From Fidelibacterota bacterium (lineage in GTDB: Bacteria; Marinisomatota; Marinisomatia; SCGC-AAA003-L08; TMED161): a stretch of 8,943 nt of DNA. Made by a program: the position numbers and the translations under genes. Shown one piece after another: positions 1-6,842 of the stretch (within the stretch, counting starts at the first letter, position 1; each line of letters begins with the position of its first letter). Location of the stretch: the NCBI GenBank assembly GCA_002591605.1, contig PCDA01000016.1, positions 6,109 through 15,051 of the forward strand. Direction: 5' to 3'. Under the pieces are notes generated by a model. The model had not been told where the DNA came from and searched no databases. It saw only the letters and a list, made by a program, of their open reading frames with translations.

Positions 1-165
1 GTAAAAACCATCCAGTTTCAGAATAGTGATGGTTACTATGGAAATTATTTCTGGGATCAAAAAAATGCAAATGGGGATTTAGTTTCTCCTGGATTATATA
101 TTTATACGATAGAAGATAAAAATTATAAACATAAACATATTGGCAAGTTTGCCATAGTGAGGTAG
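1..165 (+). CDS. C-terminal fragment of a T9SS/FlgD-Ig-type secreted protein (5' end outside window)
   Basis: The window opens inside a reading frame whose last 54 codons end at a TAG at 163-165. The visible tail has the pattern of the last strands of a FlgD-Ig-like or T9SS type A C-terminal domain: a WDQKNANGDLVSPGLYIYTI segment, then a short basic stretch and a terminal GKFAIVR. The two complete T9SS tails in this window end in the same way (KVMLIK and KMLLVK), with a hydrophobic strand and a final basic residue. The PorV-like gene begins 3 nt after the stop, so the two are probably co-transcribed and translationally coupled. In Bacteroidetes the sortase gene porU lies directly upstream of porV, and PorU itself carries a C-terminal domain, so this could be a PorU tail. 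Too little is visible to name it; any other T9SS cargo protein would look the same. Confidence 0.8.
   Translation, partial: VKTIQFQNSDGYYGNYFWDQKNANGDLVSPGLYIYTIEDKNYKHKHIGKFAIVR
159..162 (+). promoter_or_regulatory. Shine-Dalgarno site inside the end of the upstream gene
   Basis: A GAGG at 159-162 lies 6 nt before the ATG at 169 and overlaps the last sense codon region of the upstream frame (stop 163-165). This supports the ATG at 169 as the start and suggests that ribosomes finishing the upstream gene reinitiate here. Confidence 0.55.
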
Positions 166-168
166 AGT

Positions 169-1185
169 ATGGTAGCAAAAACAAGATTGTTAGTATTAAT
201 ATTTTCAATTGGATTATTATCAGCGAACTTTAGAAATATTCCTGACATTGTGACAAAGGTAGGAACTTGTGCCGGTAATTGGCTGAAGCTTGAAACTGGA
301 ACTCGCGCTATAGGAATGGGTGGGGCGCATGTAGCAGCTGGAAATGGAGTATATGCAGCTCCGTATAATCCTGCCTCTATTGGTTTTGTTCAAGGATCAG
401 ATACTTTTTGGTCAAAATCTAATTATGTTGCAGGGATTACGCATAATGTTCTTGGTTATGCTACTCAACTAACAGAGTCAGATTTTGTGGGTTTGCATTT
501 ATTTTATATGGATTCAGGTGAAATGGATGTTACGACAGTTGAACAGCCAAATGGATTTGGTGAGACTTTTAGTGTTACAGGTCTTAGTTTGAGGGGTATT
601 TATACCAAAATATTGACAGATAGACTAAAAATAGGTTTTTCTTTAAAATATTTAAGAGAGCAAATTTATACTACATACATGCAAAGCTTTGTTGTTGATC
701 TAGGCTCAAACTTTGATACTGGAATCTATGGAATGGTACTCGGAATGTCGGTAAGTAATTTTGGCCCTCAAGTAGAATATAAGGGCGAGGGATTAGAAAT
801 AGTTGTCGACTCAGACCTTGACCCAGATGAAAAATTATCTAGAATAACCGAAAAGTTTAGTCTTCCATTGACATTTAGACTTGGAGTTAAGAATGATATT
901 ATTGGGCCAAATTCAGAATTTATAAATATGGGTGATATGCATAAATTAACATTTGCAATGGATGGTATCAATGCGCTTGACTATACTGTTTACGGAACTA
1001 TGGGCTTAGAATACACATGGAACAATATGGCTTCAGTCAGAATGGGAACTCATCTTGGTCATGATACTGCAGGAATGAGTTTTGGATTTGGTATTGATTA
1101 TAATAGGATTGTTCTAGATTACGCTTTTGTTAATTATGATGTTTTAGATGTGACTCATCAATTTGGAATCGGCTTAGGGTTCTAA
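169..1185 (+). CDS. PorV/PorQ-family outer-membrane beta-barrel protein
   Basis: The 338-residue product is an exported outer-membrane barrel of the PorV/PorQ (UPF0164-like) family. Residues 1-19 form a signal peptide (basic MVAKTR, hydrophobic core, likely cleavage near LLSA). Residues 44-73 carry the family signature GTRAIGMGGAHVAAG followed by AAPYNPASIGF, which matches the usual G-A-R-A-x-G-M-G-G ... W/Y-N-P-A pattern. The rest alternates polar and hydrophobic residues as in transmembrane beta strands, and the chain ends in GIGLGF with the terminal aromatic residue typical of BAM-inserted barrels. In Bacteroidetes, PorV shuttles T9SS cargo to the PorU sortase and PorQ is a related barrel. 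Nearby genes with T9SS tails fit such a role. The length (about 340) is closer to PorQ and generic family members than to classical PorV (about 390), so no symbol is given. A T9SS function is inferred from family and context. Confidence 0.85.
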   Translation: MVAKTRLLVLIFSIGLLSANFRNIPDIVTKVGTCAGNWLKLETGTRAIGMGGAHVAAGNGVYAAPYNPASIGFVQGSDTFWSKSNYVAGITHNVLGYATQLTESDFVGLHLFYMDSGEMDVTTVEQPNGFGETFSVTGLSLRGIYTKILTDRLKIGFSLKYLREQIYTTYMQSFVVDLGSNFDTGIYGMVLGMSVSNFGPQVEYKGEGLEIVVDSDLDPDEKLSRITEKFSLPLTFRLGVKNDIIGPNSEFINMGDMHKLTFAMDGINALDYTVYGTMGLEYTWNNMASVRMGTHLGHDTAGMSFGFGIDYNRIVLDYAFVNYDVLDVTHQFGIGLGF

Positions 1186-1293
1186 CTTATTGTTACATTT
1201 TATTATTCAAAATTCAAAAAAAAATTCGTAAAATATCAATGGGTGATAATTTTTTACTAATAAATATAAATTATTTCAATAAAAGGAGATAGT

Positions 1294-4080
1294 ATGAGAT
1301 ATTATAGAAGTATATTTTTTGTTTTTACTTTAATTTTTTCTTTTGGTTTTTCAAAAGATAACGGTTTTATTAACAATGAAATCATTGAGACAGTAAGCTT
1401 AAATGTTGGTACAGAAACCGTTCAAATCCCTATCCCAGACATTCACATGCGTAATACAAATAATACTTCGCGCGAAGAATTTGATTTAATCACTGAAGAT
1501 TTTGAAGGCGATCATGGCTGGTCAACCAATGGAGGGTCTGGCTGGGAAGTTTCAACATTAGATTCTAATAGTCCCAATACAAGTCTAAATTCTCCTAACA
1601 CAGATGAAACTTTTGATAGCTTTAATGTAATCTTTTCTCCAGAATATCAACTTCCTTCATTGGGTGATGGAGAGACAATGCATTTTGGTTTTTATGTAAA
1701 AACAGATATGCCTGATTATACGCAAGGAGTAGATGATCCTGATACACCAGATGTAGATGAATCTACTCTTCTTGCAGATTATTTTCAGGTTGCAATGATG
1801 GACCCATCCCAAATAGCTTGGCAGACTACTGATGTTAATTCACCAGACGGATCAAGTTGGTGGGCTGCAGATACGGATATAGGTGGATATCTTAATAATT
1901 GGGTGCAGCATTTAGATACGCCATCCTTTCTAGCTACCTCATCTTCGGTTGTTTCAGCAGATATGTTTTGGTCTATTGAAGGTGCTGCGGGAGCTGCAGG
2001 AGCAGTTCCTGAGTGGCCTGAGTTAGATGGATGGGATCAAGCTAATGTTCAGGTTTCTGTTGATGGTGGTGATTTTATGGCAATTAATTGCAGCGTTCCA
2101 TATGATTTCCAATGTGGTTATGGTTCAGCATGGAATGGATATGGGTGTATGCCTGGCTGGGCTGGAGAATCAGATTGGCAAAATGTATCATGTGACCTAT
2201 CTTCATATGATGGATCTGAATTGGTAGTAAGATTTGCATTTATGTCCGACCCTTGCTATGCTACTTTTGATGACTGCCAAGGGGTTGAGTATCCTGAAAC
2301 AGGATATCAAGTTGATAATATTGTAATTTCTAATGATTCAGGGACAGTTTATTCAAACTCTGGTGAAGATGATGGTACTTTAATAGCAACAGCTGAAGTT
2401 TGGGTTGACCAATTTTATGATTATAATGGTGGTTGCTACAGTACTTCAACTGGAGCAGAAATTGAGGTAGATACTGCAGAGGATTGTATAAATCAAGGAG
2501 GTGAATATAGACCTGGATCTTTTGGATGGGAGAATTATCTACCAGGAATGCCTTTCAACGATGGCGCCAATGTGTTTTTAGATATTTCAGAATTTGCTGA
2601 AAAATCTGTTTTATTTAAAATCAGTTCTAGATACGATGATAATCATTTTGGAGGTCAGGGCACTGGTCTTTGGATTGATGATTTTAGAATCTACAAAATT
2701 TCAGGTGGAAATTATGCCACACCAGCTGGCCTAGTAGCTGATAGTGGAGACTCTGAAGTTACTCTTTCGTGGACAGATATGAATGAGTCGGGAACAGATG
2801 ATATTGTATATCATAATAGTATTTTCCCAGCAGATGGCGGAATTAGCATGACTCAAGGAACAGGCTGGGTTGGAGAGAGAATTGATGTCTTTGGAGATGT
2901 GGTTGTAAATAGTGTTACAATTTATAGTGTAAATTCTAGTCCTGTATCTACATTAATTGGAGCATTTGGAACATTTGGAACTCTATTTAGTAATGAGCCT
3001 GCTTATTCACAAGAGGTTACGTTACAGCCGGGCGAGAATACATTTGAAGTAAATTGGACTTTTTCCAATTCATTTGTTTTGGGGCATCAAATATCGCCAG
3101 AAGTTGCAGCTGGTTTAGACACCACACCTGTTAGCACAAATAGTATGGTGTTAACTGGTTCAGAATGGGATACATGGAATAACTACATCGACTTTGAAGG
3201 AAGTACTCTTACTGATGGAGAATGGGGTGTTAGTGGAAATATAAGCTATACTGGTGCTAATGTATTATATAATTTGTACAGAGATGGAAATCCATCGCCT
3301 ATAGCCTCCAACTTAAGTACATCTTCTTATGTTGACACAGGGTTGGATAATAATGTTGAATATTACTATCAGGTAACTGCTGTTTATGAAGATGGCACTG
3401 AAAGTGAATTTTCTGATGTTGTATATGTGACCCCATTTTCAAATACAGTATACGAAGCTTCGTATGATGATGGATTAGCAGATATCTTTTGGAATGCTGG
3501 ATCAGGAAAGACAACAGTGGTTAAGTTTACTGCGTGTCCTGATGGTGAGCAGCTAGTAAGATTTAAATGGTATCAAGAGGAAGATGCGGGCGCATTTTAT
3601 ATTAAAATGCATGCTGATAACGCTGGAACTCCTGGTGAAGAGCTGTTTAGCCAGGTCGTTGCCGGTGGACTTGTTTCAGGATGGAACGAGTATGATTTAT
3701 TCGATGAAGCTCTATCAGTATCAGGCGATTTTTGGCTTGGCATTAGAGAGTTTAGTTCTACTAGAGGCATTGGCGTAGATACGAGCTCAGATGCCGGGTT
3801 CTCACAAGAGAACTCTTCAGGAGACTTCTTACCTGTCGCTGGCAATGTAATGATAAGAGCATTGCTTGATGAGGTAAACTGTGGAACAGTTCAGTGTGGT
3901 ACTGGCGATGTTAATATTGATGGAAATGTTGACGTATTAGATGTTGTCCAAGTTGTTAACTTTATCATTGGAAATAGTGCTCCTGACGATGTGCAAGGAT
4001 GCGCTGCAGATATGAATGAAGATGGTAATATTGACGTTCTTGATGTTGTACAGATGGTTAACATGATTATTAATATATAA
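1294..4080 (+). CDS. Secreted multidomain jelly-roll/FN3 protein ending in a dockerin
   Basis: The 928-residue product starts at an ATG 5 nt after AAGGAG (1283-1288). Residues 1-20 form a signal peptide (MRYYRS, hydrophobic core, ...SFGFS). Two MAM or choice-of-anchor-J-like jelly rolls follow. One starts at EDFEGDHGW (about 68) and ends YQVDNIVIS (338-346). The other ends LWIDDFRIY (459-467). The first contains six cysteines (266, 274, 285, 300, 321, 328). The second contains a small loop with C381 and C398. An FN3 domain begins at about 475 and resumes at about 655-714; its middle is split by an inserted beta-rich module (about 502-652). A further beta-sandwich spans about 718-862. The last 60 residues are a type I dockerin with two EF-hand-like loops, D872-D883 and D906-D917. 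There is no YPNPFNP/T9SS tail. No catalytic motif such as HExxH was seen, so an adhesive, binding or structural role is more likely than an enzyme. It lies 43 nt upstream of the next secreted protein and is probably co-transcribed with it. Confidence 0.9.
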   Translation: MRYYRSIFFVFTLIFSFGFSKDNGFINNEIIETVSLNVGTETVQIPIPDIHMRNTNNTSREEFDLITEDFEGDHGWSTNGGSGWEVSTLDSNSPNTSLNSPNTDETFDSFNVIFSPEYQLPSLGDGETMHFGFYVKTDMPDYTQGVDDPDTPDVDESTLLADYFQVAMMDPSQIAWQTTDVNSPDGSSWWAADTDIGGYLNNWVQHLDTPSFLATSSSVVSADMFWSIEGAAGAAGAVPEWPELDGWDQANVQVSVDGGDFMAINCSVPYDFQCGYGSAWNGYGCMPGWAGESDWQNVSCDLSSYDGSELVVRFAFMSDPCYATFDDCQGVEYPETGYQVDNIVISNDSGTVYSNSGEDDGTLIATAEVWVDQFYDYNGGCYSTSTGAEIEVDTAEDCINQGGEYRPGSFGWENYLPGMPFNDGANVFLDISEFAEKSVLFKISSRYDDNHFGGQGTGLWIDDFRIYKISGGNYATPAGLVADSGDSEVTLSWTDMNESGTDDIVYHNSIFPADGGISMTQGTGWVGERIDVFGDVVVNSVTIYSVNSSPVSTLIGAFGTFGTLFSNEPAYSQEVTLQPGENTFEVNWTFSNSFVLGHQISPEVAAGLDTTPVSTNSMVLTGSEWDTWNNYIDFEGSTLTDGEWGVSGNISYTGANVLYNLYRDGNPSPIASNLSTSSYVDTGLDNNVEYYYQVTAVYEDGTESEFSDVVYVTPFSNTVYEASYDDGLADIFWNAGSGKTTVVKFTACPDGEQLVRFKWYQEEDAGAFYIKMHADNAGTPGEELFSQVVAGGLVSGWNEYDLFDEALSVSGDFWLGIREFSSTRGIGVDTSSDAGFSQENSSGDFLPVAGNVMIRALLDEVNCGTVQCGTGDVNIDGNVDVLDVVQVVNFIIGNSAPDDVQGCAADMNEDGNIDVLDVVQMVNMIINI

Positions 4081-4111
4081 TTTTTAAATGAATTTAACTT
4101 TAACTCAAACC

Positions 4112-4118
4112 AAGGAGA
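4112..4118 (+). promoter_or_regulatory. Shine-Dalgarno site that fixes the start at 4124
   Basis: AAGGAGA sits 5 nt upstream of the ATG at 4124. The in-frame ATG at 4088 has no purine-rich site close upstream (only AT-rich sequence after the previous stop), and it would place 12 polar residues in front of a clean signal peptide. The start at 4124 is therefore preferred. Confidence 0.85.
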
Positions 4119-4123
4119 GTATT

Positions 4124-6763
4124 ATGAATCGTATTTTTATCTCTTTACTAGGTAGTGTGTTTTTGTTTGCTTCTGTTTTTGCCGAAGAGACTCCTCTTCG
4201 ATCTACAAAAGCAGTTAAAATGCAAAAGCTTGAAAGATCTAGACTAGTAGAGAATCAACCAACACTTGAAGCTAGAGGCGCTTCATATTGGAATAAGCCC
4301 TACAGACATGAAAATAGGAATGGTGCATTGTCAGTTTTAGTTGATTCATCGGGTAATGGATATGGCTTAGTAAGTAGTGTTACTAGACCTATTGATGGGA
4401 ATGATGATGGCAATATGATTATGTCTTACAGGCAGTATTGTGGAGTTGGAACAACTCATGGGCAGCTTGGAGGCGCAGTAACTGAAGATGGTGAAGCATG
4501 GGACGCGTATTTTAATTTAAACGCCAACGGTAACCCGCCATGGGGTGGGGGTGCAGGAGTTGGTAATGGTAGTGAGACTACGGCTCAAGCACGTTACCCA
4601 AGCGTTATGGCTAGTGAAGACTATCCATACGTTCTATGGAATGAATACACTGGCGCTCAAGCTGGAGGATCTCAGTACGGTGGAAGAATATATTGGACTT
4701 ATGGTGACCTAGGTTGGCCTTCAGGAGCTACTGGTTCATTTACATATCCAGCTGGTCTTGATCTTCTTTGGGATGAAACAAAAGATCTTTGGACTGCTTC
4801 TCCAGATATGTTTTTGGACGAAAATGACGAATTAGCTGTTGGTGTAAGTGCTGCTGACTGGACAAGAAGTAATAACTATTATTTTAGATCTGATGTTGTA
4901 GAAGATGGCTATATCGTAATGGGGGAAGAGCAGATTGTTATTGATGAAGCTAATTGCTTAACAGCTGGAGATGCATCAGGAAGTTTCAACACTCCTCCAA
5001 TGATTAGTATGGGCGACGATGGCTTTGGAGTGATGGGAATTATTGGTTACTTCCCTGGAGCTGATACAGGTGTTAGTGAAATTTCAAATTATCACCAACC
5101 AATTTTTAAGGTTACAAATGACTACGGATTAACTTGGAGTGGCCCAGATGCTAGTGATCCATGTAGTTTTTATTATTTAGGTGATGATCTATGGGCAGAT
5201 ATGATCAGTTCATTCCCATCAACACTCGTTGATGAATGTGGTGGCTATGAGTATTTTATTATTGATTTCTTTTCATATTATGACTTTGATTATAAGGTTG
5301 ACGCAAACGGAGATATTCATATTTTAATGTCTGTTATACCTTCAGATGATTACTATGTATTTTTTGATATGGCTGAAACTGGTTGGTACCATTTCACTAT
5401 TGATTCTGACTACTTAGACAATCCTGGTCAAGTAAATACTGAAACTGGCTGGAACTGGTCAATGGTCGCTAGTATGTCAGATACGTGGGTGTTTAATGCA
5501 AATGATGGTGCCTCAACTATATGGGAATCAATGGCTACATTGTCTTTTTCAAAAGATAATCCGGATGTAGTATGGGTTGCACTAAACAAACATAACGATT
5601 ATGCATGTGGTGAGATCGCAGATGATTTTGGAAACGATGACCCATGTGATGATACTTATGATTATGCGGGTACGAGTGCTGATATCTATGTTTACAAATC
5701 TATGGATGGTGGTAAAACATGGTGGAATCCTATTAATGCAACTGATTCTATGGACGACGTAAATGATTATCCAGCTGAATGGGGTGGCGTTTGTCCAACT
5801 GGACTTCTTTGGTGCGGTCCAGAAGAGATGTATGTTCATGCTCCTCAATATAGTACTGAAGATGCTATGATGTTTATGTATCAAATGCCAAACTGGGGAT
5901 TTAATGAAATTGGAGATTTGCTTGGTGCTGATCATATGAATAGAGTTTATGGAGCAGTAGTTGAGGTTACTTCAGATACTGAGCCAGACCCAGTTGATTG
6001 CACACAAAGTTGGGTTGCAGGGGATGTTAATAGTGATGGCTCTATCAATGTTTTAGACATTCAATCTATAATTGTTCATATCTTAGGAAATGAGCTTGAA
6101 GGTGATCCATTATTAGCTGCAGATTTCAACGCAGATGGCAATGTAGATGTTTTAGATATTTTGGCGATTGTTAATATCATTCTAAGCCCTAGGGATGTTA
6201 CTGTTATGGCAACATCAGCAACGCTTATTGTAAACGACAACAATCTTTCGATGGATGCTGATGGTCAAGTGGGTGCTATCGAGTTAACTCTTTCTCACAA
6301 TGAAGAGTTTTCAATGAACTTAACCGCTAAAACTATCCTAGATGGAGTTGCAGCATATAACACAGATGGCAATACTACTAAAGTTGTAATTATTACTCCT
6401 TTAAATGGAGAATTGATTCAAGCATCAGGCAGCTTTGAAGTTCTAGAAGCTGTAGCTGCTAATACAGAAGGATATATTACATCTAACATCATTGCACCTA
6501 GTGCAATTGAGATAAGCAGTGCATATCCAAACCCATTTAATCCATCTACTTCATTTAACGTTAATGTTGGTAGTGCAGGTGATGTTTCTATTATGGTATA
6601 TAATGTAAATGGACAAGTTGTTGATATGATTCACGAAGGTCCTATGAATGCAGGTGTTTATAGTATGACCTGGAATGCAAGCGATTTGTCAAGTGGTATG
6701 TATATAATTAAAGCAAATAATGCCGATGTGACAGTGTCGCAGAAGGTTATGCTTATAAAGTAA
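4124..6763 (+). CDS. Secreted Asp-box (sialidase-like propeller) protein with dockerin, cohesin-like region and T9SS sorting domain
   Basis: From the ATG at 4124 the product has 879 residues. Residues 1-20 (MNRIFISLL...ASVFA) form a signal peptide. Residues about 55-612 resemble a sialidase-type beta-propeller. Two Asp-box motifs are clear: NDYGLTW (332-338) and SMDGGKTW (526-533). A degenerate one is EDGEAW (121-126). No FRIP motif or arginine triad was recognised, so sialidase activity is not claimed. A type I dockerin follows at about 630-690, with Ca-binding-type loops D634-D645 and D667-D678. Residues about 691-790 are a short beta-rich segment that may be a reduced cohesin-like module (VGAIELTLSH..., NTDGNTTKVVI...). 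The C-terminus (about 797-879) is a T9SS type A sorting domain starting AYPNPFNPS (800-808) and ending KVMLIK. The protein should therefore be secreted through the outer membrane and anchored or released at the cell surface. It is probably co-transcribed with the gene upstream. A stem-loop lies 8 nt after its stop. Confidence 0.9.
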   Translation: MNRIFISLLGSVFLFASVFAEETPLRSTKAVKMQKLERSRLVENQPTLEARGASYWNKPYRHENRNGALSVLVDSSGNGYGLVSSVTRPIDGNDDGNMIMSYRQYCGVGTTHGQLGGAVTEDGEAWDAYFNLNANGNPPWGGGAGVGNGSETTAQARYPSVMASEDYPYVLWNEYTGAQAGGSQYGGRIYWTYGDLGWPSGATGSFTYPAGLDLLWDETKDLWTASPDMFLDENDELAVGVSAADWTRSNNYYFRSDVVEDGYIVMGEEQIVIDEANCLTAGDASGSFNTPPMISMGDDGFGVMGIIGYFPGADTGVSEISNYHQPIFKVTNDYGLTWSGPDASDPCSFYYLGDDLWADMISSFPSTLVDECGGYEYFIIDFFSYYDFDYKVDANGDIHILMSVIPSDDYYVFFDMAETGWYHFTIDSDYLDNPGQVNTETGWNWSMVASMSDTWVFNANDGASTIWESMATLSFSKDNPDVVWVALNKHNDYACGEIADDFGNDDPCDDTYDYAGTSADIYVYKSMDGGKTWWNPINATDSMDDVNDYPAEWGGVCPTGLLWCGPEEMYVHAPQYSTEDAMMFMYQMPNWGFNEIGDLLGADHMNRVYGAVVEVTSDTEPDPVDCTQSWVAGDVNSDGSINVLDIQSIIVHILGNELEGDPLLAADFNADGNVDVLDILAIVNIILSPRDVTVMATSATLIVNDNNLSMDADGQVGAIELTLSHNEEFSMNLTAKTILDGVAAYNTDGNTTKVVIITPLNGELIQASGSFEVLEAVAANTEGYITSNIIAPSAIEISSAYPNPFNPSTSFNVNVGSAGDVSIMVYNVNGQVVDMIHEGPMNAGVYSMTWNASDLSSGMYIIKANNADVTVSQKVMLIK

Positions 6764-6771
6764 TTTATATC

Positions 6772-6813
6772 TTGTTGCGCAGTTAGATTTTATTTAATTT
6801 TTCTGCGCAACAA
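6772..6813 (+). terminator. Perfect 11-bp stem-loop between secreted-protein genes (possible terminator or mRNA 3'-end hairpin)
   Basis: TTGTTGCGCAG at 6772-6782 is exactly complementary to CTGCGCAACAA at 6803-6813, with a 20-nt AT-rich loop. It begins 8 nt after the stop of the propeller/dockerin gene. The sequence after it (AATTTAATTAAAATAG) is AT-rich but has no uninterrupted T tract, so it is a weaker intrinsic terminator than the one at 7674. It could allow partial read-through into the next gene, protect an mRNA 3' end, or be a protein-binding palindrome. Confidence 0.55.
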
Positions 6814-6842
6814 ATTTAATTAAAATAGAAAAGGGGAAAAAA

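Noticed and set aside
1186..1293. Promoter or terminator between the PorV-like gene and the first dockerin gene
   Set aside because: The gap is AT-rich, with no convincing -35/-10 pair or GC-containing hairpin; only the AAGGAG ribosome-binding site at 1283-1288 can be supported.
4088..4123. Longer start (ATG at 4088) for the propeller/dockerin gene
   Set aside because: It has no Shine-Dalgarno site and adds 12 polar residues in front of a clean signal peptide; the ATG at 4124 has AAGGAGA at the right distance.
5582..5935. 117-codon minus-strand frame inside the propeller gene
   Set aside because: It is a shadow of the well-supported + strand gene; its translation has no recognisable pattern or start signal.
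4124..5960. Active sialidase
   Set aside because: Asp boxes are present, but no FRIP motif or arginine triad was seen; Asp boxes occur in many non-enzymatic propellers.
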